Source of the DNA: Firmicutes bacterium ADurb.Bin248
GTDB lineage: Bacteria > Bacillota > Clostridia > Christensenellales > CAG-138
DNA: 64,000 nucleotides
Assembly: GCA_002069725.1 (NCBI GenBank)
Contig: MWBW01000005.1
Location: forward strand, 1-64,000
Direction: 5' to 3'
Part shown: positions 54,321 through 63,481 of the stretch, in pieces
How the letters are laid out: every line of letters begins with the position of its first letter
How positions within the stretch are numbered: the first letter of the stretch is position 1
Position numbers and translations under genes: made by a program
Notes under the pieces: generated by a model
Seen by the model: the letters and a program-made list of their open reading frames with translations, nothing else
What the model was told of the DNA's origin: nothing
Databases searched by the model: none

Positions 54321-55262
54321 TCAGCCCTCGTCCTCGGTCAGCCGTATGCGCGGGTCCACAAACGCGACCAGCAGGTCGCCGAGAAACACGCCCAGCACGG
54401 ATAGAATGGCATACATCAGCACGATCACCTGAACGAGATTGTTGTCCTGCTTCTGTATGGCCTTGGTCAGCAATCCGCCGGTGCCCGGGATGGCGTACAG
54501 GCTCTCGATGATCAGCGAGCCGGATATGATGAACAGGATGTCGCTGGGCAGATAGATCGCGATGGGTATGATCGCGTTTTTGAAAAGATGCCTGCGCAGC
54601 ACATATTTTTTGGAAAGCCCCTTCACCATCGCGAATTTGACATAATCCCGGTTTTCCTCGTCGACCATAAAGCGACGAAGCCATATGGCATACCAGGCGA
54701 TGCTGCCAAGAGAAAGGCAGATCGTGGGCAATATCCAGGACTCCGGCCGGTCTTCGTAAAACACGAGCGGCAGCTTCAGCACGCCGGACACCCATACCTG
54801 AATGAAAAACAGATAGATCAGGCTCGGAACGGCACGCACGAACACGACATAGAAGGTGCCCAAGGTATCGCCCAGGCGCTCCTTATAGCGCGCCATGAAC
54901 ATCCCCATGAGCAGGCCGAGCGTCATGCCGAGCACCAGGCTCGCCGCGCCGAACGCGGCGGTGACCGGTATCTTCTCGCAAAGCAGTATGGTGATGGGCA
55001 CCTTGGGGTAGACCGTCAGGCTGCGCCCGAGGTCCCCCGCGAAGAGGTTCTTCACGAAGCGCCAGAGCTGGCTGAAAGGAGGGTCCAGCAGGCCCTGATT
55101 GCGCAGATATGCCATGCGCGTCTGCTCGTCGCTGACCTTGAGCATCTCATCCGTAAAATAGCCGTTGAGCGGCATAAAGCGCAACAGCATGAACACCGTC
55201 ACAAAGACGATCACGACCGTCAGTATGGACCGGAGCGTACGATTCAAAATATACCGCAGCAA
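54321..55262 (-). CDS. Oligopeptide ABC transporter permease, OppB-like
   Basis: A 313-residue permease: N-terminal helix RSILTVVIVFVTVFMLLRFM, outer segment, then five helices with the EAA-type loop AMVKGLSKKYVLRRHLFKNA and the GSLIIESLYAIPGTGGL mark. The start is taken as TTG 55262, behind GGGGGG about 9 bases upstream, which gives the usual LLRYILNRTL N-terminus; a more upstream ATG at 55328 would add a 22-residue non-hydrophobic leader and is less likely. Confidence 0.9.
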   Translation of the reverse strand: MLRYILNRTLRSILTVVIVFVTVFMLLRFMPLNGYFTDEMLKVSDEQTRMAYLRNQGLLDPPFSQLWRFVKNLFAGDLGRSLTVYPKVPITILLCEKIPVTAAFGAASLVLGMTLGLLMGMFMARYKERLGDTLGTFYVVFVRAVPSLIYLFFIQVWVSGVLKLPLVFYEDRPESWILPTICLSLGSIAWYAIWLRRFMVDEENRDYVKFAMVKGLSKKYVLRRHLFKNAIIPIAIYLPSDILFIISGSLIIESLYAIPGTGGLLTKAIQKQDNNLVQVIVLMYAILSVLGVFLGDLLVAFVDPRIRLTEDEG

Positions 55263-55343
55263 GGATTCAGGCCCCCCTCGTATAGAGTAAGCGCGCTGCC
55301 CGGCGAGGCCGGGCAGCTCCGCTCTCATGAAACGGCTTCGCGC

Positions 55344-57326
55344 TCAGTTGCCGGAAAGGCGATCCGCCTTTTTCTCCTCGTATGCGGAACTGATCGCCGC
55401 CAACTGATCCGCGGTTAGGATCTGCGCGCTCACCCTCATCCCCTTATACTTTATGGAGCCGAACTGCATGAGCGGGCCGGTGTAGGGCTCTATGCGGGTC
55501 ATGTAGTAGCCGCGCAGGCTGGAAATAAAGGGAATCACATACGCGCCGTTGACCAGATACGCCTCCGCCTGGGCGAACAGGGCGTAACGCTTCTGGATAT
55601 CGCTCTCCATGAGCGCCTGCTCGATAAGGGCGTCGTATTCGGGAACCTCGTAGTAGCCCACGTTCTCCGCGCCGTCCGAAGTCAGGCGCGAGAGCTGGCT
55701 GCCCGGGTCGCCGTAGGGGACGGAAAGGGAATCGTAATACACGTCGTAGTTCAGGGGATCGGCGACCGTGCTGTAAAACCCGCCCGTGGCGAAGGCAAGC
55801 TGCACGTCGATCAAATCGGCGCCTATGGCCTCCTCGATCATCACCTCGAGCAGTTGGGCCATCAGTATCTCGGCCTCGTCGTCCGTGCCCACGTAGAGGA
55901 GCGTAACGGGCAGCTTGCCGTCCACGTCGAACTGCGCGACGGGCAGCATATCCACCGTGGCCGCATCCACGCCCAGGATGCTGCCGCTTGCGTCGCACAG
56001 CTCGGCAACGGCCGCTTCCATGTACGCCCGCGCCTTCCCGGCGTCGTAATAATCGGTCGCCTTGATTTCGGCAAGGCCCGGATAATCCGTATAATCCACG
56101 CCCCGATCGTCGTATATCAGCGTTTCCGCGATGATGGTGTTGCGCACGAGGCGGGAGGGCGTGACCGGCTCGCGCAGATAGGCGATGGACTCGCGGTCGA
56201 TCGAGTGCTGCAGCGCCTTGCGGAAGTTCTCGTTGTGGATGAACGCGTTGAACTCCGGATTGTCGCTCCCGAAATCGAGCCAGAGATAATTGGTGCTGGA
56301 GCTGAAGCTGTTGGGCGCGAGATACTTTTCCCATTCCGTGCCCAGCAGCGACGAATACTCCTCGCTCTCCACGACGCACTCGTCGATCTCGCCGCGCTTG
56401 AACATTTCAAGCGTCGTCATGGTGTCCCCCAGCCTCTGCTGCTCGATGGACCTGATCGTTACGCTGTCCTTATCCCAATAATGGGGGTTGGCGGTCATAA
56501 CGATTTTCTTGTCGCGCTCGAATGTGCTCAGATAATAAGCGCCGCAATAGAGCATGTGCTGGTTGTCGATGCCGAAGTCCTCCCCCATTTCCGTTACATA
56601 GGAGTATTCGCACGGCAGCAGGAGCATGCTGCCCTCGATCAGGGAGAGGAAATACGGCGCGCTCGCACTCAGCGTGTATTGCACGGTGTATTCGTCCAGC
56701 GCCTTCACGCCGACGGTTTCATCGAACGAGGCCACAAGGTCCGCCCGCACGGTCGTGGTATCCGTGCCGGAATCGATATCGTCAAGCCCCCAGTAGTAAT
56801 CATACAGGCCTTCGATCAGATCGCGCACGACGCGCAGGGAATAAGCGCCGTTGAGAGGATCGCCCACATAGCGGACGGCGTCCACATAATCCTGCGCGGT
56901 GACCTTCATCCCCGTGGGATTTCCCTGATGGTCGACCCATTCCACGCCTTCGCGCAGATGGAACGTCCATACGGTGCAGTCCTCGTTGCTCTCCCAGCTT
57001 AACGCCATGGCGGGCTGATAGAGGCCGTATTCATCCGGCTCGACCAGCGCCTCCACGCAGTTGGCGGCCAGGCCCCGCACGCCGCCGTAAACCGTGGTAT
57101 AATAGTTGAGCGAGGGGTATTCGCTGGTGAAATACGTCTTGTACAGATCGACATATTCCAGAGGCTCCGCCTGCTCGGGCGGAGTCGGCTGCGCTTCGCC
57201 TGCGCCGGTCCCGGATGGAACGCCATCCGTCGGCTGAACCCCCGGATCGCTCGCCGGCCCCTGACAGGCGCAAGCCAGCGACGCCAGCAACACAATAGCA
57301 AGGAAAAGGGAAACGGTGCGTTTCAT
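55344..57326 (-). CDS. Oligopeptide-binding lipoprotein, OppA family
   Basis: A 660-residue solute-binding protein of family 5. A lipoprotein signal (LAIVLLASLACAC) ends at Cys19 or Cys21. A Pro/Gly-rich linker follows, then the SBP_bac_5 fold (VWTFHLREGVEWVDHQGNPT near residue 125, and RKALQHSIDRESIAYLREPV near residue 365). It gathers peptides outside the membrane for the OppB/OppC/OppDF proteins encoded downstream. It is the first gene of the operon, with GGGAGG before the ATG and its own sigma-A promoter divergent from the two-component system. Confidence 0.93.
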   Translation of the reverse strand: MKRTVSLFLAIVLLASLACACQGPASDPGVQPTDGVPSGTGAGEAQPTPPEQAEPLEYVDLYKTYFTSEYPSLNYYTTVYGGVRGLAANCVEALVEPDEYGLYQPAMALSWESNEDCTVWTFHLREGVEWVDHQGNPTGMKVTAQDYVDAVRYVGDPLNGAYSLRVVRDLIEGLYDYYWGLDDIDSGTDTTTVRADLVASFDETVGVKALDEYTVQYTLSASAPYFLSLIEGSMLLLPCEYSYVTEMGEDFGIDNQHMLYCGAYYLSTFERDKKIVMTANPHYWDKDSVTIRSIEQQRLGDTMTTLEMFKRGEIDECVVESEEYSSLLGTEWEKYLAPNSFSSSTNYLWLDFGSDNPEFNAFIHNENFRKALQHSIDRESIAYLREPVTPSRLVRNTIIAETLIYDDRGVDYTDYPGLAEIKATDYYDAGKARAYMEAAVAELCDASGSILGVDAATVDMLPVAQFDVDGKLPVTLLYVGTDDEAEILMAQLLEVMIEEAIGADLIDVQLAFATGGFYSTVADPLNYDVYYDSLSVPYGDPGSQLSRLTSDGAENVGYYEVPEYDALIEQALMESDIQKRYALFAQAEAYLVNGAYVIPFISSLRGYYMTRIEPYTGPLMQFGSIKYKGMRVSAQILTADQLAAISSAYEEKKADRLSGN

Positions 57327-57414
57327 GTTGTGTTACCTCCCATATAAATTGACTTGCCTGATTTTCACTCCGGCTCCGGCGACGACATGCTCCGGCTTCC
57401 GGATCATCAACTGC

Positions 57415-57443
57415 ATGATACAGCTTGCTTTTGTGGATTTCAA
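57415..57443 (-). promoter_or_regulatory. Sigma-A promoter of the oligopeptide transporter operon
   Basis: Minus-strand TTGAAA (57443-57438), 17-base spacer, TATCAT (57420-57415), 89 bases before the binding-protein ATG. Confidence 0.7.
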
Positions 57444-57458
57444 CCGCGCGGGCCATTC

Positions 57459-57483
57459 CTTTGCGCTTTCTTAGCGCGCAAAG
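57459..57483. promoter_or_regulatory. Inverted repeat between divergent promoters
   Basis: CTTTGCGC and GCGCAAAG, separated by 9 bases, immediately upstream of the -35 of the kinase gene and 16 bases upstream of the -35 of the transporter operon. It is well placed as a binding site of the response regulator encoded next to it. Confidence 0.45.
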
Positions 57484-57485
57484 CG

Positions 57486-57514
57486 TTGGACACGCGGGCG
57501 AACGATGATATGAT
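57486..57514 (+). promoter_or_regulatory. Sigma-A promoter of the two-component system
   Basis: TTGGAC (57486-57491), 17-base spacer, TATGAT (57509-57514). The expected start of transcription falls at or within a base or two of the ATG at 57521, so the message would be leaderless. Confidence 0.7.
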
Positions 57515-57520
57515 AGCGTT

Positions 57521-59041
57521 ATGAACATGGCTAAGAAGGCGCACCGTCAAAAGATGAAGCGGCACATCGAGGCCATGGCGGCCACCGTGTTCGGATGCGC
57601 AGCCGTTTGTTTGCTTATGACTTTTTTTGGCGGCGCCCGGGCGCTGTGCGCCGCCGCGGCGGTCGCTTTTTCGGCGCTGGGAGCATTCCTTTATGCGCAA
57701 CGCGCGTTCGTTTGCATCGCCGCCGCGCTGTGTTCGCTGGTCGCATGGACGCTTCCGCTTCTTCGCGGCGGAGCGGAAAACGCGCGTGCGGATGTTTTTC
57801 TGCTGATACTCATGACGGCCTTTTCCATGGCGGCGGGCGCCCTCGCCGGGGATTTACACCGCAGGCTCGATGAGCAAAAAGCGCGCACCAGCCAGCAGAG
57901 CACGCGCGAGGAGTTGATCTATAACGTAAACACGCGGCTTCTGAGCGCGGCCGGTATGGAATCCCTGATGAATCTGACGCTTCAGTGCATTTATGAAATG
58001 AGCGCGCGCCCTTCCGCGCTGTATGTGCGGGACGGCCGCAAGGCGAAATGCGCCTGCAAGTATCCGGCGGGGCTTATCCTCTACCCGAACGAGCTTAAGG
58101 CGGCGCAGCGCGCCCTGGATACCGGGATGCCCACGGGCGTCGGCACGGACGAATGCGCCTTTTCGTCATTCGCCTATACGCCCCTCGTATCCGAAGGCGG
58201 AGCTTTTGCCGTGATCGGCGTGCTCATGGATGTGGAGGCGCCTCCCGCCGAGCAGACGCGCAAGGCGATCGATCTTATCATCAAACGCGCCACCGTGGCG
58301 CTGGTCAAGCAGAAGCTGGTGGACGCGCAGCAGCAGATCCGCATGGAAACCGAAACGGAGCGCATCCGCGGCAATTTTCTTCGTGCGATCAGCCACGACC
58401 TGCGCTCTCCCCTGACGGCGATCATCGGCGCCTGCTCGGCGCTGGAGGCCGAGTCCGTGAAGCTGGACCCTGAAACCCGCGCGCAATTGATCCGCGACAT
58501 CGAGGAGGAAGCCGCATGGCTCCTGCGCATGGTTGAAAACCTGCTTTCGGTAACGAGGGTGAGCGCGGACGGGCCCGCGCTGAAAAAAACGGCGGAACCC
58601 GTGGAAGAGGTCGTCGGCGAAGCGCTGGACAGGGCGTATAAGCGCTTCCCCGACGTTTTGCTGCGCGTCGACCTGCCCGGCGAACTGATGATCGTTCCCA
58701 TGGACCCGACGCTGATCGTCCAGGTTCTGGTGAACCTCATCGAGAACGCCGTAAAGTACGGCGGCGCGGACAAAAACATCGACCTGCGCGTACGGGAAGA
58801 GGGCGGCAGCGCGGTATTCATCGTGCGCGATTATGGGCGCGGCCTTTCAGAAAGCGAGATCGGCTCCCTCTTTACTCCCTCGGCCTGCAAGATCGGCGAT
58901 TCCACGCACGGGCTGGGACTCGGCCTTTCCATATGCAGGAGCGTCATCCGCGCGCACGGCGGGGAGATATACGGCGGCAACGACGCGGGCGGAGGCGCGG
59001 TTTTCCGCTTTACCCTGCCCATGGAGGTTCAAAATGGATGA
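57521..59041 (+). CDS. Sensor histidine kinase, KdpD-like without the N-terminal domain
   Basis: A 506-residue membrane kinase. Four helices at about residues 20-110 resemble the DUF4118 bundle of KdpD; the KdpD sensor and USP domains are absent. A GAF-like region covers about 140-265. HisKA has His292 in AISHDLRSPLTAIIGA, and the ATPase has the N-box NLIENAVKYGG and G boxes RDYGRGL and THGLGLGLSIC. ATG 57521 is 6 bases past the -10 box; a second ATG two codons on is an alternative. It phosphorylates the response regulator whose gene overlaps it by 8 bases. It is divergent from an oligopeptide transporter, a likely target. Confidence 0.9.
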   Translation: MNMAKKAHRQKMKRHIEAMAATVFGCAAVCLLMTFFGGARALCAAAAVAFSALGAFLYAQRAFVCIAAALCSLVAWTLPLLRGGAENARADVFLLILMTAFSMAAGALAGDLHRRLDEQKARTSQQSTREELIYNVNTRLLSAAGMESLMNLTLQCIYEMSARPSALYVRDGRKAKCACKYPAGLILYPNELKAAQRALDTGMPTGVGTDECAFSSFAYTPLVSEGGAFAVIGVLMDVEAPPAEQTRKAIDLIIKRATVALVKQKLVDAQQQIRMETETERIRGNFLRAISHDLRSPLTAIIGACSALEAESVKLDPETRAQLIRDIEEEAAWLLRMVENLLSVTRVSADGPALKKTAEPVEEVVGEALDRAYKRFPDVLLRVDLPGELMIVPMDPTLIVQVLVNLIENAVKYGGADKNIDLRVREEGGSAVFIVRDYGRGLSESEIGSLFTPSACKIGDSTHGLGLGLSICRSVIRAHGGEIYGGNDAGGGAVFRFTLPMEVQNG

Positions 59042-59723
59042 AAAGGTCAGCGTACTTGTGGTGGAGGACGAGGCGTATATTTCACGCCTGTTCGACGCCG
59101 TCCTGAGCGCGGCGGGCTATAGGGTAACGATTGCAGGCAACGGCATCTCCGCCGCGGCGATCCTTTCCTCGAACATGGTTGATCTGCTCGTGCTGGATCT
59201 CGGCCTCCCCGATATGGACGGGCTCGAGGTGCTCCGAGGGCTCCGCGCCTGGTCGAACATACCTGTGATCGTCGTATCCGCGCGCGAGCTGGAGAAGGAT
59301 AAGATACTTGCGCTCGATCTGGGCGCCGACGATTATATTACCAAGCCGTTTTCCGCACCGGAACTGCTCGCCCGCATGCGCGCCGCGCTCCGGCGCACCG
59401 CGTCCGGCGCGCACGACGAAGCGTACACCGTCGGGGATCTGTGCGTGGATTTCAACAAGCGCCGCGTCACCGTCGCGGGCGTACCGGTCAAGCTGACGCA
59501 TGTGGAGTACAGGATCGTTGAAATGATCGCCAGGCAGCCGGGCTGCGTGCTCACATACGCCCAGATTATCCGCGGGGTTTGGGGCCCGTACGCACCGGCC
59601 GACGACAACCGGATTCTGCGCGTCAACATGGCGAACATCCGAAGGAAAATCGAGGCGGACAACGTTTCGCCCAAATATATTCTTACGGAAATCGGGGTCG
59701 GCTACCGTATGACGGGCCCGTAA
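59034..59723 (+). CDS. OmpR/PhoB-family response regulator, KdpE-like
   Basis: A 229-residue regulator. The receiver domain has Glu11-Asp12, phospho-acceptor Asp55 in VLDLGLPDMDG and Lys in DDYITKPF. The winged-helix domain (about 130-226) has VKLTHVEYRIVEMIARQPG and ILRVNMANIRRKIE with the end ILTEIGVGYRM. The start at 59034 has GGAGG and lies inside the end of the kinase gene. Targets may be its own promoter and the opp operon through the inverted repeat at 57459-57483. Confidence 0.93.
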   Translation: MDEKVSVLVVEDEAYISRLFDAVLSAAGYRVTIAGNGISAAAILSSNMVDLLVLDLGLPDMDGLEVLRGLRAWSNIPVIVVSARELEKDKILALDLGADDYITKPFSAPELLARMRAALRRTASGAHDEAYTVGDLCVDFNKRRVTVAGVPVKLTHVEYRIVEMIARQPGCVLTYAQIIRGVWGPYAPADDNRILRVNMANIRRKIEADNVSPKYILTEIGVGYRMTGP

Positions 59724-59786
59724 GGGCGGCTCTTGCCGTTCCCGCGCGCGTAATCTTTGCGTGAGCAAGAAGCGAGGTGAAGGAAA

Positions 59787-60965
59787 ATGCTTGAAAAGCT
59801 GCAGGAAATGCTGGCCAAACCCTCCCGCCTGTGCGCGGGGGTCATGAGCGGCACGTCGCTTGACGGCCTCGACATTGCGATCTGCCGCATCCATGGCAGC
59901 GGCACCCGCACAAGGATGGAGCTTGTGCATTTTGAAACGCAGGACTACGCAAAAAAAGACCGTCAAAGGCTTTTAAGGGCCTGCGCGCCGGATACGAGCG
60001 ACGTCGCGCAAATTTGCGCGCTCAACAAATGGCTGGGCGTACATATCGGAAACGGTGTTGTCAAAGCCATGGAAAACGCGAAGCTTCCGCTGTGCGAGCT
60101 GGACTTTGTCGCAAGCCACGGACAAACGGTATACCACATGCCCGAAATCGGCGCGACGCTGCAGATCGGCGAGGGGGCGGATATCGCGGCGCTCACGGGA
60201 GCTTTTACGGTTTCCGATTTTCGCGTGGCGGATATGGCCTATGGCGGGCAGGGCGCGCCGCTGGCTTCGTTTTTTGATTATCTCATGTGCCGCAGCGAAG
60301 AAAAAGCCCGCGTGCTCATCAACACCGGCGGCATTGCGAACCTCACGGCGCTGCCCGCGGGCGCAAACATAGACGATGTCATGGCGTTTGACACCGGCCC
60401 CGCCAATGTGCTGATCGACAATTTGATGAAGCTGCGCACAAACGGGGCCCTCGCCTGCGATCGGGACGGCGCGCTTGCGGCAAGCGGCAGGGTCTGCGAA
60501 GCGTTCCTGCAAACCATGGCGCAAGAGGACCCCTTCCTCCCCGCCGCTCCCCCGAAAACCACGGGGCGCGAGCTGTATACCTGCGATTACGCAAAAAGGC
60601 TTTTGCTGCGCGGCGAGAGCATGGGGCTCGGCTTTGAAGACATCCTCGCCACCGTTACGGACTATTCGGCCTATTGCGTCGCCTATGCGGTAGAGCGCTT
60701 TGTCCCTTTTGCGGCGGACGAGTTTTACCAAACCGGCGGCGGCTACCACAACCTCTTTTTCAGGCAATGCATGGAAAAGCGCCTGAAAAAGCCCATGCTT
60801 TCCATTTCCGCGCTTGGCGTGGACGGCGACGCAAAGGAGGCCTGCTTCTTCGCCATTTTCGGAAACGAGTTTTTGCATGGGCAGTTCAACAACGCGAAGA
60901 GCGCCACGGGCGCGCGGCGCAACGTGGTCATGGGCAAGCTCTCTTTGCCCTCGGTCGGCCTATAG
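59787..60965 (+). CDS. anmK: Anhydro-N-acetylmuramic acid kinase
   Basis: A 392-residue sugar kinase that converts 1,6-anhydro-MurNAc to MurNAc 6-phosphate in cell-wall recycling. The opening VMSGTSLDGLDIAIC (near 19-33), FVASHGQTVYH, VADMAYGGQGAPLAS and FDTGPANVLIDNLM are family signatures; the C-terminus has QTGGGYHNLFF. It follows the response regulator by 63 bases on the same strand and sits between two oligopeptide transporter loci, which suggests uptake and reuse of wall fragments. RBS: GAGGTGAAGG. Confidence 0.95.
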   Translation: MLEKLQEMLAKPSRLCAGVMSGTSLDGLDIAICRIHGSGTRTRMELVHFETQDYAKKDRQRLLRACAPDTSDVAQICALNKWLGVHIGNGVVKAMENAKLPLCELDFVASHGQTVYHMPEIGATLQIGEGADIAALTGAFTVSDFRVADMAYGGQGAPLASFFDYLMCRSEEKARVLINTGGIANLTALPAGANIDDVMAFDTGPANVLIDNLMKLRTNGALACDRDGALAASGRVCEAFLQTMAQEDPFLPAAPPKTTGRELYTCDYAKRLLLRGESMGLGFEDILATVTDYSAYCVAYAVERFVPFAADEFYQTGGGYHNLFFRQCMEKRLKKPMLSISALGVDGDAKEACFFAIFGNEFLHGQFNNAKSATGARRNVVMGKLSLPSVGL

Positions 60966-61103
60966 GGCGCGGGCCAAGATCGACATCCGCTGGTTAAGCA
61001 GGGCGAGGCCGAAGCGTAATCCTGCGCGGAATCGTCCTTTTCACGCGCCGGTCGGGAGCATACGGCGGCGGTGCGGATAGAGCGAAAAAGCAAACGTGCG
61101 GAG

Positions 61104-61286
61104 CTACTTCTTTTTTTGTTTATATACCTGCGACACGGCGCCGAGGACGACGCCCACGGCCGCGCCGATGCACAGCCACAGTACCAGGTTACCCAGAAGC
61201 GCGCCCAGCACAATGCCGATCGCGGCGCAAAGGCCGATGGATGTTCCTACGTTCCAATAATCCGAAATACGGCGTTTTTTCTCCAT
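61104..61286 (-). CDS. Small two-helix membrane protein
   Basis: A 60-residue protein with two glycine-rich helices (about 15-33 and 35-50, GIVLGALLGNLVLWL and IGAAVGVVLGAV) and Lys-rich ends. ATG 61286 has GGAGG upstream. Function unknown; glycine-zipper helix pairs of this size are common and give no clear hint. Confidence 0.65.
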   Translation of the reverse strand: MEKKRRISDYWNVGTSIGLCAAIGIVLGALLGNLVLWLCIGAAVGVVLGAVSQVYKQKKK

Positions 61287-61475
61287 TGTTCTTTCCTCCG
61301 GTTCAGTTTTTTAGTGTCGGTTAACCCTGCGCAATTGACGGCCCTCCATGCGTTCGGCATTTCTCAATGGGGAGGATTTGCCAAAACAGCATGGGATGAT
61401 GCAGGCGAACGATTGCCGGGGCTGTTATTGAAGCCGCCTTTATTCGATGGCGGAGGCATCCGCACCGCGCGCCGC

Positions 61476-62414
61476 TTATTTCAATCGCTCGCGGTATTCC
61501 GCGAGCTCCCTGTCGTTTGCCATCACGAAATGCCCCTCCTCGACCTGCTCCCAACGGGGCTTATATACGGAATAGTCGTGACGGGAGGGATCGTATACCT
61601 CGAGCACCTTTTGCTTTTCGGAGATCGGGTCCGGCATAGGAATCGCCGAAAGCAGAGCCCGCGTATAGGGATGTAACGGGTGACTGAAGAGCGTTTCCGT
61701 CTCCGCCATCTCCACGATTACCCCCTTTCGGATCACCGCGATCCTGTCCGTAATAAAACGCATCACGGACAGATCGTGGGCAATGAATAAATATGTCAGT
61801 CCGCGTTGCTTTTGCAGCGACGAAAGAAGGTTGAGCACCTGCGCGCGGATGGAAACGTCCAACGCCGAAATCGGTTCATCGGCGATGATAAACTCCGGCT
61901 CCATGATGAGGCTGCGCGCGATACCGATGCGCTGACGCTGTCCGCCGGAGAACTCGTGCGGAAAGCGGCCGGCAAACTCCGGCAGCAGCCCCACATCCGA
62001 AAGCGCCTTGGATACCCTGGCCTCCCGCTCCTCACGGCCGAGGTGCTTATGTACATTCATGAGCCCCTCGGAAACGATGTAGTCCACCTTGGCGCGCTCG
62101 TTGAGCGAGGCCATCGGATCCTGAAAGATCATCTGAACCTGCTGTGTCACGCGCCTATCCAGCTCGCGCGGGATCACGCCGTTGATCCTCTCTCCCTTGA
62201 AGAGTATCCGGCCCGCCGACGTCGGGTTGATGCGGATGATCGCGCGGCCAATGGTCGTTTTTCCGGAACCCGATTCACCCACGAGGCCAAATGTCTCGCC
62301 CCTGTAAATTTCGAAGCTCACGTCCTTAACCGCCACGAACGGCTTGCGTCTGGTGCCGAAAGTAACCTCAAGATCCCGGACCTGGAGAAGGAGTTCCTGA
62401 TATTTCTTCATCAT
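61476..62414 (-). CDS. Oligopeptide ABC transporter ATPase, OppF-like
   Basis: A 312-residue ATPase: Walker [10 protein letters not shown], signature [15 protein letters not shown], Walker [11 protein letters not shown], and the Opp C-terminal segment [19 protein letters not shown]. It is close to the second half of the fused OppDF protein at 51.4-53.4 kb. ATG 62414 overlaps the OppD stop (ATGA) with GGAGG upstream; an ATG directly following is an alternative. Last gene of the second opp operon. Confidence 0.93.
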   Translation of the reverse strand: MMKKYQELLLQVRDLEVTFGTRRKPFVAVKDVSFEIYRGETFGLVGESGSGKTTIGRAIIRINPTSAGRILFKGERINGVIPRELDRRVTQQVQMIFQDPMASLNERAKVDYIVSEGLMNVHKHLGREEREARVSKALSDVGLLPEFAGRFPHEFSGGQRQRIGIARSLIMEPEFIIADEPISALDVSIRAQVLNLLSSLQKQRGLTYLFIAHDLSVMRFITDRIAVIRKGVIVEMAETETLFSHPLHPYTRALLSAIPMPDPISEKQKVLEVYDPSRHDYSVYKPRWEQVEEGHFVMANDRELAEYRERLK

Positions 62415-63466
62415 CGCTGCGCGTCCTCCTTCTTTTCGTCGCGGAGATTGCGGATGTTCTTGATGTGCTCCGGCGGCTCCACCTTGGGTGCGCGCGGGTC
62501 GAGCAGCCATGTACGCGCCTTATGCGTCGGCGAAACCTCAAAATACGGCGGCCGGTGCAGGAAATCGACCCTAAGCGCCTGGGGATTGCGCGGCGCGAAG
62601 GCGTCGCCGCGGATCCGGTTAAAGAGGTTCGGAGGCGTCCCTTTGATGGAGTAAAGCTCCTCCCCCTTCACGCCCAATTGCGGCAGACTCGAGAGCAACG
62701 CCCATGTATAGGGATGCTGCGGGGAATAAAACACCTCGTTGCAGGTGCCGACCTCCACGATGTCGCCCGCATACATCACCGCGATGCGATCCGCCACGTT
62801 AGCCACCACGCCCAGGTCGTGCGTAATATAGATGGTCGTGAGCCGGTATTTCTTTTGCAGATCATGGATCAGGTCCAGTATTTGCGCCTGGATGGTCACA
62901 TCCAGCGCGGTGGTGGGCTCGTCGCAGATGAGGATCTTCGGGTTGCACGCCATAGCGATGGCGATCACCACGCGCTGGCGCATACCGCCTGAGAACTCGT
63001 GCGGATATTGCTTATAACGCCGCTCGGGTTCCGGGATTCCGACGTCGGTCAGGATCTCGACGGCGCGCTTTTTGGCAGCGGAGCCGGCAAGGCCCTGATG
63101 CTGCCGGAGGGCCTCCTCGATCTGCCAGCCTATGGTCTTGAGCGGGTTGAGGCTCGTCATCGGGTCCTGCATCACCATGGCGATCTCCTTGCCGCGAATC
63201 TGGGCCCACTCCTTTTCGGTTGTGAATCCGGCAAGGTTCATGCCGCCATAAAGGATCTCGCCGGAATCCACCCAGCCGTTTTTGTCCAGAAGACCAATGA
63301 AATTCTTGGTGAGCACAGTTTTCCCCGAGCCGGATTCCCCCACGATTGCGAGGCTTTCACCCTTAAAGAGCTCGAGCGATATGTCGCGGATGGCGTGGAG
63401 CACCCGCCCGCGCAGGCTGAACTTCACATTGAGGTCTTTGACGGATAAAATCACTTCCTGTTCCAT
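62411..63466 (-). CDS. Oligopeptide ABC transporter ATPase, OppD-like
   Basis: A 351-residue ATPase: Walker A GESGSGKT, signature FSGGMRQRV, Walker [11 protein letters not shown], and [20 protein letters not shown] before the peptide-transporter C-terminal domain with [12 protein letters not shown]. It parallels the first half of the fused OppDF. RBS: AAGGAGGG before ATG 63466. It starts 15 bases after the OppC-like gene. Confidence 0.93.
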   Translation of the reverse strand: MEQEVILSVKDLNVKFSLRGRVLHAIRDISLELFKGESLAIVGESGSGKTVLTKNFIGLLDKNGWVDSGEILYGGMNLAGFTTEKEWAQIRGKEIAMVMQDPMTSLNPLKTIGWQIEEALRQHQGLAGSAAKKRAVEILTDVGIPEPERRYKQYPHEFSGGMRQRVVIAIAMACNPKILICDEPTTALDVTIQAQILDLIHDLQKKYRLTTIYITHDLGVVANVADRIAVMYAGDIVEVGTCNEVFYSPQHPYTWALLSSLPQLGVKGEELYSIKGTPPNLFNRIRGDAFAPRNPQALRVDFLHRPPYFEVSPTHKARTWLLDPRAPKVEPPEHIKNIRNLRDEKKEDAQR

Positions 63467-63481
63467 AGCGCTAAGCCCTCC

